DNA of 64,000 nt from Schauerella fraxinea. GTDB lineage: Bacteria; Pseudomonadota; Gammaproteobacteria; Burkholderiales; Burkholderiaceae_B. Made by a program: the position numbers and the translations under genes. The notes below the pieces were generated by a model, which ran no database searches, was not told the origin of the DNA, and saw nothing but the letters and a program-made list of their open reading frames with translations. The stretch lies in NCBI GenBank assembly GCA_030849945.1, contig JAVDKK010000005.1:186001-250000 (forward strand), written 5' to 3'. Position 1 is the first letter of the stretch, and each line of letters opens with the position of its first letter. Positions 16,196 through 24,764 of this stretch are shown here, one piece after another.

Positions 16196-16978
16196 TCAGC
16201 GATCATTAGTGAACATCGCGAATGTTGGACACGGCCCAACGAACGTCTTAAGAAAGCTTATGGCGTCGAGATCAAGCGTTGTGTATCGAAATGAAGGATT
16301 CTCGCCCAATTTCTCTACGCTAAAGGCTTCTCGGCTAGCATTATTCGAAGGAATTTCGTAATTATTGCGGAGCAATAAGACCTCTCCATAACGGCGAATC
16401 AAAACCTTCGTTTCACCGCATTTAGAAAGTTTTACTGTCTGGGACTCGGATAATTGAGCTACGGCATGGCCTGTAGGCACGCACAGCAACATCGTCATGG
16501 CGACAATGAAAAGGAAAAATCCCAGTCGATTGTAGTCTGATGTCTTATCACTCATCGCAAGAATGGAGCAAAAAGCGATCGAAATAAGGATCAGAATAAA
16601 CACGAGAACGCTCACGGCGGCGGCGAGCACACCCATTGAGAAAGCTATTTGTACAGCAATCACCACAAACGCATATACAAATACAATGCAAGCCCAACCC
16701 AGCCTTCCCCACTCTCGGAAGGCGTCAAGAATCGCTCTTGCGAATCGTTCGATGATTAGCGCGAGCACAAGAATGGGCATTGTTGATGCGACGATGCGAG
16801 ATATGCTTAGCTCGATGAAATCGCTGCTGATGCCGTGCGCCCGGAGGAACCCATATTCAAAAGAATAAATTGCCGCAGTGCCGACAAAGGGCAGTGCAGC
16901 AAGAAGTATAGTAGGACTAAGTTGCGCGCGCCGCTCGTTGAGCTGAGGTTCATCATTGGTCGACATGTAGGAATCCAT
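16196..16978 (-). CDS. Polytopic membrane protein with C-terminal soluble domain, unknown
   Basis: The 260-aa protein has about five membrane segments between residues 20 and 170, including IVASTMPILVLALIIERFA, CIVFVYAFVVIAVQIAFSMG, VLVFILILISIAFCSILAM and FFLFIVAMTMLLCVPTG. A soluble tail of about 80 aa follows (VKLSKCGETKVLIRRYGEVL). A start at Met5 (16966) is also possible. It is divergent from the 257-aa HEPN-like gene with only 70 bases between them. AT-richer codon use and an intact frame suggest recently acquired island cargo. Function unknown. Confidence 0.7.
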   Translation of the reverse strand: MDSYMSTNDEPQLNERRAQLSPTILLAALPFVGTAAIYSFEYGFLRAHGISSDFIELSISRIVASTMPILVLALIIERFARAILDAFREWGRLGWACIVFVYAFVVIAVQIAFSMGVLAAAVSVLVFILILISIAFCSILAMSDKTSDYNRLGFFLFIVAMTMLLCVPTGHAVAQLSESQTVKLSKCGETKVLIRRYGEVLLLRNNYEIPSNNASREAFSVEKLGENPSFRYTTLDLDAISFLKTFVGPCPTFAMFTNDR

Positions 16979-17048
16979 GTTAAAGATTTTACGGAAATAA
17001 TTCAGTTATTCTCGCGCCGACACCTCGATCAATAGTGGACTCCGAGCG

Positions 17049-17822
17049 ATGACCGACATAGGAAACGATCCCAAGCCGATTGGACTCCTTCCATTCTACT
17101 TCGCCGGGATAATTTACCCTCGACGCTCTTGGTTAAGCGATCTACGCCTTGAGACGGTGCTGCAGGCCGGGGATTTGGGGCACGCCCTACTCATCGAGAT
17201 CAAAGTCACTATCGACAGGAATAGCATTGTGGTTGTAGCGAAGCCTACAAAACCGATCCTTTTGGAGGCTATGAAGCGGTGGGTTGAAATTACGGTGCAA
17301 AATCATCTCGCTCGTATGAATTTTGCCACTGCCCGCAGGTATCGATGCGAACTGGAGTGGGTTATTCCTCCTGGCTCAAGGTCAATAGTTCAACTACCGC
17401 ACTCCGAAGCTTCGCTTCTTAACATGGTTGACGCCGACGCGAGGCTTGAACCGGTGTTGCGAGTCATGTACATGTCCATTGGCGCCGACAGCGTGCTGTT
17501 CGACAGAGCCATGCGCGATCTAACATCTGTCCTCGAGTCGCATTCTGATAGAGCGTTTTACTGCTATCGAGCGATTGAGGGCTTGTCGCACCATAATGCA
17601 CTGATCACTGGCGCCACTGAACGAGAACGGTGGGCGAGCTTCCGGAGCGCAGCATCTTGTACGCGCGCCGAAATCGATCAAATTAAGCTTGCGGCGGATG
17701 AACTCCGGCACGGCAAAGAATTCCTGTCCACGCCAGAGGACGACAGAACGTATATACGAACCACGTGGAAGATTGTGGACTCATATGCCCGATACGCATA
17801 CGCGCGCAGTCGCTCCGCTTAG
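17049..17822 (+). CDS. Unknown protein with HEPN-like C-terminal region
   Basis: The 257-aa product has an N-terminal beta-rich part (LGHALLIEIKVTIDRNSIVVVA) and a helical C-terminal part. The latter reads RAFYCYRAIEGLSHHNAL, then IDQIKLAADELRHGKEF about 45 residues later. The Y-R-A-I-E-x-L helix followed at a distance by an L-R-H-G ending resembles HEPN-type domains of abortive-infection-like proteins; I see the pattern but cannot test it. It is intact, divergent from a membrane protein, and next to the phage lysis block. It is a candidate defence gene. Confidence 0.65.
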   Translation: MTDIGNDPKPIGLLPFYFAGIIYPRRSWLSDLRLETVLQAGDLGHALLIEIKVTIDRNSIVVVAKPTKPILLEAMKRWVEITVQNHLARMNFATARRYRCELEWVIPPGSRSIVQLPHSEASLLNMVDADARLEPVLRVMYMSIGADSVLFDRAMRDLTSVLESHSDRAFYCYRAIEGLSHHNALITGATERERWASFRSAASCTRAEIDQIKLAADELRHGKEFLSTPEDDRTYIRTTWKIVDSYARYAYARSRSA

Positions 17823-17859
17823 ACTAGCGATTATCGCCTTCGCGTGTGTTGGTAAACTT

Positions 17860-18069
17860 TCACCATTTGCAGAGAGCTCTGCCGCGCCCGTTGTGAGAAA
17901 GAGTCTGACGAGCGGTCAGATCTGTGAGTTCATCTTCGGCAGCAACATAGATCGGCTTCGCGATCGCGCAGTACTCAAGCCCGGCTGCCTCTCTACTTGC
18001 GCAGCGAGTCGCGCCTAAGCTGGTCAGCAGCGCCGCCATCAGGCAGGCGATCAATCTGGGCGTCGACAT
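17860..18069 (-). CDS. Small phage lysis-cassette protein (Rz1-position)
   Basis: The ATG at 18069 has a strong AAGGAGA ribosome site and gives 69 aa. An N-terminal hydrophobic segment (LIACLMAALLTSLGA) is followed by AIAKPIYVAAEDELTDLTAR and a final H-N-x-x-x-R-A-L-C. This layout recurs in small proteins encoded at the end of phage lysis cassettes. No good lipobox precedes the Cys at residue 23, so calling it an Rz1 spanin would be unsafe. It is the last gene of the minus-strand lysis block. Confidence 0.7.
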   Translation of the reverse strand: MSTPRLIACLMAALLTSLGATRCASREAAGLEYCAIAKPIYVAAEDELTDLTARQTLSHNGRGRALCKW

Positions 18070-18100
18070 TGCGGATCTCCTTAGCGGCATTCGCCGCCTG

Positions 18101-18241
18101 TTAGTTTGTCTTCGCGTCGACCTCGGCGCGCGCGTCGGCCTTGCCACGTGCCTTGCCACGGAAATATGCGCCGGCCACGCCTGCAATCACCGTGGCGATC
18201 ACGGCCAACGCTGGCGCCATCTCGGAAAGAATCATGCTCAT
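18101..18241 (-). CDS. Small single-span membrane protein in the lysis cassette
   Basis: The ATG at 18241 overlaps the transglycosylase stop as ATGA. The 46-aa product begins MSMILSEMAPALAVIATVIA, continues with a short hydrophobic tail, then a charged C-terminus (RGKARGKADARAEVDAKTN). Size, single membrane span and position after the endolysin fit an accessory holin or spanin-like component. It is too short for firm assignment. Confidence 0.65.
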   Translation of the reverse strand: MSMILSEMAPALAVIATVIAGVAGAYFRGKARGKADARAEVDAKTN

Positions 18242-18744
18242 ATGACACCCTCCCAAAGATACGGCGGCACTTGACCAGCTTCCAACGTCGCGCGAACCTT
18301 GGCTGCCGCTTCGGCCTTGGTGATGACCCCATCGCGATTGATGTCTAGCCCAGCGTTCTGGGCGTACGTGGTCGCTCGGCCAGCGCTCGACCACAGCACA
18401 AACTCTTCCGGCTTGCCGATGCCAGCCGGCCAGAGAATGGCCATGTACACGTCGCTCAGCGTCTTGAGCCGCCCGCGGTAGGGTTCGAAGTACTGGCGCA
18501 CCAGGTCGAGTTGCTCGACGGCGGTCATGGCTGCGGCCTGCTCCACCGTTCGGCCCATGGATTTAAGCGTTGAGGGCATAAATTGAATCAGGCCTATAGC
18601 CCTGGACCCGGCGGCATTACGAACGGTCGGGGTGAAGCGGGCTCGTGGGCCCGTCTCCCATGCCATGCAAGCCATCAGATGGTTTGGATCGATCCCCAGC
18701 GCCGATGCCACCTCCACCGTCTTCTTCCGGAATGCCGGCGTCAC
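18238..18744 (-). CDS. Phage endolysin, lytic transglycosylase-like
   Basis: The frame is open from 18918, but the extra N-terminal 58 residues are Ser-rich and arise from overlap with the holin frame. A GTG at 18744, preceded by GGGGGAA, starts VTPAFRKKTVEVASALGIDP, where homologues begin, and gives 168 aa. The catalytic Glu lies in MAWETG, followed by SRAIGLIQFMPST and VYMAILWPAGIGKP, the phage SLT/lysozyme-like pattern. The C-terminus has an EF-hand-like NRDGVIT. It cleaves peptidoglycan at host lysis, sits between holin and small membrane protein, and is apparently intact. Confidence 0.85.
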   Translation of the reverse strand: MTPAFRKKTVEVASALGIDPNHLMACMAWETGPRARFTPTVRNAAGSRAIGLIQFMPSTLKSMGRTVEQAAAMTAVEQLDLVRQYFEPYRGRLKTLSDVYMAILWPAGIGKPEEFVLWSSAGRATTYAQNAGLDINRDGVITKAEAAAKVRATLEAGQVPPYLWEGVI

Positions 18745-18779
18745 GTTCGGGTGATTCCCCCACGCGAGCTTGATTGCGC

Positions 18780-19030
18780 TGCTCGAGCTTGGGCTGCTTG
18801 ACGAGACGGGCGAGGATCCCGAGGAAGATGAGGACGATGCCGCCGTACTCGACGTACGCAGGCGGGAAAGAGCTTCGAATATCGCTCGGAAGAATTGCCC
18901 AAATTTGAAACGCTGCATCAGGTACCGCCGTAAGGTAAGAGAAGAAAAGAGCAGCAGCGCCTTGGAATCAAATGGTCCACATGCGCCACCAGGATCGCCA
19001 GTCAGGGACGAGTTCGGGGAAGAGCTTCAT
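18780..19030 (-). pseudogene. Holin-type gene with an in-frame TGA
   Basis: From the ATG at 19030 the frame reads MKLFPELVPDWRSWWRMWTI, then TGA at 18968-18970. It continues in the same frame with a hydrophobic segment (FQGAAALLFFSYL), then YVEYGGIVLIFLGILARLVKQP. Without the stop this is a typical small phage holin-like protein (DUF7940-type) directly upstream of the endolysin. It starts seven bases after the preceding gene's stop. The single TGA is either an inactivating mutation, a sequencing error, or recoding. Confidence 0.65.
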
Positions 19031-19036
19031 GGGTGA

Positions 19037-19537
19037 TTACCTACATTGAGGTGTGGAAACTGCGGGGGGTGTTGGTGGATCGAAGGTGCTTTCGATCGCC
19101 TTGGACTGAACTACCGTCTCTGTGTTGGTCAAGCGACCGTCAATGCTCGACATCCGGTTCTCGACGCCTTTGACTCGCTCAACCACAGCGTCGAAGCTGC
19201 GGATGCTGTCCACGCCGGTGAGCACGGCCCAACAGATGAACGCCAAAAGGACCGGCGCGCCCCATGCCATGAGCCTCAGCCAGCCTTCAAGACTGACGAT
19301 TCGCTTCTCGATGAGCTCTTTGTCCCGGCGCACCTGGTGGGCGACGTTCTCCACCTCGGTTATTCGCGCGTCGGCATGCTTCACCTCGGTTTGGATCGTC
19401 GCGATGTTAACGAGCATTTCGGTCTGCTTCAGCTGGCCAGCCTGAAGCTGTCGCATCGTTTCCACGATGTGCTCGATCATCGTGGCGGCCTGCGCGCCGG
19501 TCATGCTGTCAGCGTTGTGCATGTCTGGATGGGTCAT
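19037..19537 (-). CDS. Phage coiled-coil membrane protein in the lysis block
   Basis: The ATG at 19537 gives 166 aa (a GTG three codons upstream is an alternative). Residues 10-85 are a long amphipathic helix (ETMRQLQAGQLKQTEMLVNI, DARITEVENVAHQVRRDKEL), followed by one membrane span (MAWGAPVLLAFICWAVLTGV) and a second short coiled coil (VKGVENRMSSIDGRLTNTET). It lies just upstream of the holin. The layout resembles phage proteins of the XhlA or Rz-like class, without clear family identity. Confidence 0.65.
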   Translation of the reverse strand: MTHPDMHNADSMTGAQAATMIEHIVETMRQLQAGQLKQTEMLVNIATIQTEVKHADARITEVENVAHQVRRDKELIEKRIVSLEGWLRLMAWGAPVLLAFICWAVLTGVDSIRSFDAVVERVKGVENRMSSIDGRLTNTETVVQSKAIESTFDPPTPPAVSTPQCR

Positions 19538-19557
19538 GGAAGGCACTGCAGATAGGA

Positions 19558-19583
19558 ACGAAAAAAAGCCCGCAAAGCGGGCA
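19558..19583 (-). terminator. Terminator after the LPD38-like remnant
   Basis: GCCCGC-AAA-GCGGGC forms a stem and on the minus strand runs into TTTTTTTTCG, 26 bases after the stop of the upstream phage gene. Confidence 0.75.
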
Positions 19584-19608
19584 TCCGGTCTTTCATCGCG
19601 AAGTCCTT

Positions 19609-20400
19609 CTATTGCGCGCGGCGCATACGTTCATCCACCGACATCGCAAGCTGATTGCGCGCCTGCACGAGGGTGTCGAGCCGCAGGCGCTTATCGTCCG
19701 CTGGGATCGTTGCGCTGCTCTCGATCCGCTTGATCTGTTGTCCAATCTCCTGCATGCGCTTATTGGCCGACTGGTAGAGGCCCCGCAGCTTGAGCTTGTC
19801 GTCGCTGGCGAGCTCTCGGGCGCGCTCGATGTCGCCCTCCTTGCGAGCCTGGGTGAACGCGGCATACACCTGGTCGATCTCGCGCTGCTGATCGTAGAAA
19901 CGCTGGGTGTATTTGCTGCTGGTGGTATCGGCACCCTTTAGGAAATCGCCAGCGACAAACCAGTTCTCGATCTTGGCCATAGCGATGGATTTGCGGGCAT
20001 GTTGAGGGCTGGACGTACTGCCCAGTCGGCAGCGCTGAGTGCCTGGGTGCCGAGCCAGCCGAAATACCCGCGTACCAAGTGTTCGATCCGCTGCGGCGAA
20101 TAGCCAAGTGCCTTGCCCAGCGCCACTGCGCCAGCACTGGTGCGCGACGTGTAGCGATCGTTTTCCGGCAAGCGTTCCTGAGACAGCGTGTCGATGTTGC
20201 GATCGCGGAAGCTGTCGTAATTGAATGACGCCTCGAGGTACGGTTTAAGCATCTGGGGCATGGGGCTCATTTGCAGCTGATCGCCCAAGACGCTTGCCAC
20301 GGTCTTGCCGAAGTCCTTCAGACGGTAATCGTCTCCGGCGAACGCCAGCTCAGTGCCGCGCTCCATGATCGCGCACACCGCGCCAAGATCAACGGCGCCG
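19609..20400 (-). pseudogene. C-terminus of a large phage polyvalent protein (LPD38-like), frameshifted
   Basis: Two overlapping frames make one protein tail. The upstream one has RLPENDRYTSRTSAGAVALG and YSPQRIEHLVRGYFGWLGTQ; the downstream one continues with KIENWFVAGDFLKGADTTSS, YTQRFYDQQREIDQVYAAF and a helical C-terminus. The shift lies near 19975, where one base appears to be missing between NPS and MAKIEN. The content matches the large-polyvalent-protein domain 38 region at the end of giant internal virion proteins. Everything N-terminal is gone; the break near 20400-20510 abuts the ERF gene on the other strand. Confidence 0.7.
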
Positions 20401-20511
20401 CGCTGGCCGCACTGGTCGCCAGTGCGGTCTGATTGAAGACTGCGCGAAGACCGCAATCACGTTGATCGCACTAGGCCAAGTGCCTGCGCCGCATCGACTA
20501 CTGAGGGAATC

Positions 20512-21240
20512 ATGAACGACGCCGTCGAATTCGACACCGATACCGGCACCCACACACCCATTCGGCAGCAATTGCCGATGGCCACCACCGCCACCACCAG
20601 CCACGTCCCGGCGATTTCCGACCGCTCGCCATCAAGCATGATGATCGCGGCGTTCAAGGAAGGCATCCCCCTCGATCAAATCGAGAAGATGATGGACCTG
20701 CAGAAGCGATGGGAGGCCGGCGAGGCCAAGAAGGCATTCACCGCCGCGATGACCGCGTTCAAGGCGGAACCCATCACCATCCTCAAGCGGAAGCACGTCA
20801 GCTTCGACACCAGCAAGGGCAACACGAGCTACAGCCACGCCAAACTGTCGGACGTTACCGATGCAATCGGGCCCGCGCTCGCCAAACACGTTCTGACCTA
20901 CGACTGGGAAGTGCGCCAAGAAAATGGGCTGATCACTGTTGATTGCGTGCTGACCACGTGCGCGGGCACTCGAAGAAAGTCGCGTTGTCCGGCCCGCCCG
21001 ATGCCAACGGCGGCAAGAACTCTATCCAGGCTTTTACCTCGACCGTGACATACCTCGAGCGCTACACCCTGCTCGCGGTTACCGGCATGTCCACCAAGGG
21101 CATGGACGATGACGGCGCAGGCGCAACTCAGGCCGAGGACATGACGCTGCGCGATACCTGGATCTCCAAGGTGAATGCGGTGAAGGACAACGAGTCTCTG
21201 CAGGCGGTCTGGCAGGAAGGCTTAAAGGACATTCAGGCCA
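20512..21240 (+). pseudogene. ERF-family single-strand annealing protein, frameshifted and truncated
   Basis: The frame from 20512 has the ERF phrases QIEKMMDLQKRWEAGEAKKA, FTAAMTAFKAE and NTSYSHAKLSDVTDAI. Near 20960 one base is missing, and homology continues in the next frame with HSKKVALSGPPDANGGKNSI, QAFTSTVTYLERYTLLA and TGMSTKGMDDDGAGA. ERF/RecT-like proteins anneal single strands in phage recombination. After LKDIQANG at about 21240 the sequence jumps into the exonuclease gene, so the ERF C-terminus is lost through a deletion as well as the frameshift. Confidence 0.85.
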
Positions 21241-21254
21241 ATGGCATCGCGCGC

Positions 21255-21830
21255 GCGCCGGCGTCATCACCGCTTCAATGTTTTCAACGGCACGCGAGCG
21301 CCTCAAGACCGGCGCCAACAAAGGCAACTACTCGACCAAGGCAAAGGACTATGCCTTCCGCCTCGCGATCGAACGCATCAGCGGCCAGCCGCTGGATGAA
21401 GGTTTTGAGACGTGGTCGATAGCGCGTGGCCATGAACTGGAGGCGGCAGCCAGTGTGGCGCATGAGATGGCCGCCGGATTGGTAATTGAGCATGCTGGAT
21501 TCGTGCTTACCGACAACTCGCTGTTCGGCGCCAGCGCCGACGCCCTGATCAACGACGACGGCGGCAGCGAATACAAGTGCTTCGTGTCACCTGAGAAGCT
21601 GCGCAACATCCTGCTCGAAGACGACTGGTCAACGCTGGCTGACCAGGTGCAGGGTTGCCTTTGGATCACAGGCCGAAAGTGGTGGAACCAGTGCCTGTAC
21701 TGCCCTGGGCTCGAGCCCGTCGGCAAGCACTTCACCCGCCTGCGCGTAGAGCGCGACGACAACCACATTGAGGCGATGGAAACCAAGCTGATGCAGTTCG
21801 CCCGCCTTGTCTCTCAATACGAGGATATCT
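21255..21830 (+). pseudogene. YqaJ-type (lambda Exo-like) recombinase exonuclease, truncated both ends
   Basis: Homology begins at AGVITASMFSTARERLKTG, directly joined to the ERF remnant, and continues with GHELEAAASVAHEMAAG, SLFGASADALINDDGG and EYKCF. These include the E-x-K catalytic motif of the YqaJ/lambda exonuclease fold. The match ends near MQFARLVSQYEDILLKKAAK, after which the frame runs into unrelated sequence to 21940. The 5' start was lost by the ERF fusion and the 3' end by a junction close to the DUF4209-like gene. The enzyme would resect double-strand ends for the annealing protein. Confidence 0.8.
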
Positions 21831-21976
21831 TACTCAAAAAGGCAGCTAAAAAATTAAGCACAACGCGATTTCCAGTGCGTTCGCATGTTGATTTCCGAGG
21901 CGTAATTAATGACCGCGCCGCAATGGGTCGCAGGCACTAGAAGTGTATGTCATAGAATTCGAGTGCTGCTAACCAA

Positions 21977-23854
21977 TCACCCACATCCAAGTGCTCGCAT
22001 CTGCGATCGAAGCTCCTCCCGGTGACCCCACGTGGGTAAGAGACAGAGCTTCATTATTAGCACCACTGCATATGTTGCGTCAGGTCCGTTCGCCTCATCG
22101 TCAGTCAACAGCCCGTGCGCAACGGAATGCCGGATTTTCGGCCCCCATTTGTTGAGAAACAGGTTTTCAAGGTCGGTCACAAATGCAGCGTCAAACATGT
22201 GAATCAAGTCTTCCTTGTTCATCGAAAAAAGCTGCGATAAAGAACGATCTTCCTCAGTTTGAGTGGCGTCATCAAACTTAGTGGTGTCGAAGTTGCACAT
22301 CCGTAGCATGTGCAAAAGAGTGGGCTCGAGTAGCGGAGTGAAAATGTAAAGGGCAGCAATGAAATCCCCTTCAAAGAACCGTGCGAAACCTCGAGCGAAG
22401 GTCTGTACGTAGGACCTTTCCACAACCGGCGAATACTGTAGGATCAAGCGAAAGATACGTTCTGAAAGATAGTGATATTGCGTAGTCTCAAGTCGCACAG
22501 CATGCATGCGAGGAGCAGCGAACTTACGTCGAAAATGTTCATGTTTGGCAATTTCAACTGCCAGTGCCTGAGAAGGTTCTTCAGACTCACCGCTCCACGG
22601 CTTAGTCCGACCGACTAATCGCCCCAATGGATCATAGAAACTCGCTCCCATCATTGCCATCAGTGGACTTTTTGCAAGTGCATCACGAGCATCATCTTCG
22701 AGCTGTTCCGGGGTTACCGAATGGGCTTGGCCAATCAAAAAATAGAGTTTATCCAGCAAAGTCTCTCTGGCGTTGCATGCCTCACGGACCTGCCGTATTT
22801 CGTGAGAAATGTCCTGAGAATACGAGAACTCTGCCATTTCATCGAGAATTCCTCCTTGGACGTCGATCAGCAAATGCTTGAGTTCGTCACGTCGCGCTCT
22901 GATGTCTGGAATTCCGTGCAACGCTGATATGGCGTCGCTCAAGTTTGCCGCGGCAAGCGCCGCCGACTGTGGCTTCTCGATCGCCTCTTGCGCCAAACGG
23001 TCGGATAGCAGCCGTTGACACCGATGTGCTCCCGCTTGATCGCCGACCAGCGAAAATGCGCGAATGGCGAGCGTGCAAATATCCGTTTGGGTATGGAAAT
23101 CTGCTGTTTCGGCGGATGCAAGCTCTTCTAATTGTTCGGCGACCGATCCAGCATTTGAGAGTGAATTATTGAGGTCGAGTCGACTCCAGCGAACAAACTC
23201 ACCAATCGATCCAGACTCGAATGCCGTTTGCCGATATTGCTCAAAAACCTGTTTCGCACGCAAAAACTCGGCTTTCTCGACGCCCAAAGCCCTCGCAATT
23301 TGTAAACATCGTGTCAGGTAATCGAAGGCGTCAGGGTGCGCCACCTTCCATTCGGGATAATGTGAGAACCTTAAAATTCCTTTCTGGATCTGTTGTAGAA
23401 CCTCGAGGTATGAGGAGACCGCAAGCCGTCCCATATCTGCCCTACGCCGAACCAGAAGCCAGCAAACATCGGCGAGTCTTGCCCTGACGACTGGGTGCTC
23501 GCTCCTAGATGCGATCACAGCAATAACCTCCGCAATCTCCATGAAATCGCAAGGGATTGGCGTGCGTCGACCATCGGGAAACTGAAACATCGGCCCGAAA
23601 GGTGCATGCTTGGAGTTAGGACGAACGTTCATTTCGCATAGAGCGTAAATGAGCCGTTGAACTCGACGTGCCGGAGAACCTGATGGGTACGTTTGCGCTC
23701 GGTCAATCTCAATCCCCAGTGTGTACGTATCAGCATGATCGAGTCCGGCAGCTAACGCCGCGACGTCGACGGAATCAAGGTCAGCGACTGATAAGTCACA
23801 CCATAGTGGCGGCTCAACTGATTCACCTGGGTCTCCCAATTCGTTTTCACTCAT
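21977..23854 (-). CDS. DUF4209-like protein with C-terminal R-x4-H (HEPN-type) motif
   Basis: This intact 625-aa protein is helical and repeat-like through the middle (RIFRLILQYSPVVERSYVQT, then a segment of the DUF4209 type). It ends with WGPKIRHSVAHGLLTDDE, where Arg575 and His580 form the R-x4-H pattern of HEPN ribonucleases; DUF4209 proteins usually read L-R-N-x-x-A-H-G-L here. The N-terminus is acidic and matches the uncharacterised domain usually fused ahead of DUF4209. A GGAGG ribosome site 8 bases before the ATG and a strong promoter (23894-23923) precede it. It interrupts a phage recombination block on the opposite strand. Confidence 0.75.
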   Translation of the reverse strand: MSENELGDPGESVEPPLWCDLSVADLDSVDVAALAAGLDHADTYTLGIEIDRAQTYPSGSPARRVQRLIYALCEMNVRPNSKHAPFGPMFQFPDGRRTPIPCDFMEIAEVIAVIASRSEHPVVRARLADVCWLLVRRRADMGRLAVSSYLEVLQQIQKGILRFSHYPEWKVAHPDAFDYLTRCLQIARALGVEKAEFLRAKQVFEQYRQTAFESGSIGEFVRWSRLDLNNSLSNAGSVAEQLEELASAETADFHTQTDICTLAIRAFSLVGDQAGAHRCQRLLSDRLAQEAIEKPQSAALAAANLSDAISALHGIPDIRARRDELKHLLIDVQGGILDEMAEFSYSQDISHEIRQVREACNARETLLDKLYFLIGQAHSVTPEQLEDDARDALAKSPLMAMMGASFYDPLGRLVGRTKPWSGESEEPSQALAVEIAKHEHFRRKFAAPRMHAVRLETTQYHYLSERIFRLILQYSPVVERSYVQTFARGFARFFEGDFIAALYIFTPLLEPTLLHMLRMCNFDTTKFDDATQTEEDRSLSQLFSMNKEDLIHMFDAAFVTDLENLFLNKWGPKIRHSVAHGLLTDDEANGPDATYAVVLIMKLCLLPTWGHREELRSQMRALGCG

Positions 23855-23893
23855 ATCGTTGACCTCCGCAATCGCAAAAAAGGTACCAAATGT

Positions 23894-23923
23894 TTTATAC
23901 CGCCGGGCAAGAATTTATATCAA
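23894..23923 (-). promoter_or_regulatory. Sigma-70 promoter of the DUF4209-like gene
   Basis: On the minus strand TTGATA (23923-23918) and TATAAA (23899-23894) are separated by 18 bases, a near-consensus -35/-10 pair about 40 bases upstream of the ATG at 23854. The 395-base gap 23855-24249 is otherwise AT-rich non-coding sequence with no supportable gene; CATGAC/GTCATG around a T-rich loop at about 24104-24122 forms a small hairpin. Confidence 0.7.
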
Positions 23924-24249
23924 TTTTTCTGTCCGCAACCGCTTTGTCATTATGTCTATGTATACGCGCCCAGAGGCGTCAATTCCATCGCCTTGGTCTG
24001 CCTCCCGGAGCTGAAGAGTCACGTGGGATGACAGTCGTCTAGCCCCGGTTCCCAACACCACGCAGACGAGCTCGAGCACGCTTGCTGAGGCAAGAGTGCA
24101 ACATGACTTTTTTGGTCATGCTACCGGTGGGTCCCCCCCTTATCGACACCTCCAATTCCAATCGGCGAGCACCAACCGGGCGTTTTCCGGTCTCGCAGCC
24201 TTGATCGCATAGCTGTGCGAATCGATCAAAAGCAAAGGGAGAAACCATA

Positions 24250-24757
24250 ATGGTCAGCGTTAACAAAGTCATTTTAGTCGCCACTCGGTCGAGACCCGGA
24301 GGTGCGGTACAGGCCGGAGGGCGCAGCGATCTGCAATCTGTCGCTTGCGACCACATCGTAATGGAAAGACAAAGCGACCGGTGAACGCCGTGAGGAAACC
24401 GAATGGCACCGTTTGGTGATTTACAACCACCTGGACGAGATCGCCGGCGAGTACTTGCGCAAGGACCGCCCGGTATTTATCGAGGATCGTCTGACGACCC
24501 GAAAGTGGCAGGACAAAGACACCGGCGCCGACCGCTATAGCACCGAGATCGTTGCTGACCAAATGCGAATGCTCGGCGGCCGGGAAAACAAGGGCGGCGG
24601 CACCAGCGGCGAGCACGGCAACCGAACGCCGCCGCAGCGCAACAACCAGCAACGGCCGAGCCGACCGGCTCCCTCACGTCCGCAGCAGCGTCAGCCGGCC
24701 GACACCGGCTATGGCGGCGCGAACCTCGCAGATATGGATGACGACGTACCTCTCTGA
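24250..24757 (+). pseudogene. ssb: Phage single-stranded DNA-binding protein (SSB), broken
   Basis: The ATG at 24250 starts MVSVNKVILVAT. After a frameshift the next frame reads GRDPEVRY and AAICNLSLATTS, then TAA in place of the usual Gln, then WKDKATGERREETEWHRLVI and the OB-fold remainder through RLTTRKWQDKDTGADRYST. The C-terminal tail ends in the SSB signature MDDDVPL, close to the canonical acidic D-D-D-I-P-F. So one frameshift and one nonsense codon inactivate an otherwise well preserved phage SSB. It belongs with the ERF and exonuclease remnants. Confidence 0.85.
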
Positions 24758-24764
24758 AACCTTA

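Noticed and set aside
18745..18918. N-terminal Ser-rich extension of the endolysin as a real domain
   Set aside because: The Ser run is the shifted reading of the holin C-terminal region; homologous endolysins begin at the GTG at 18744.
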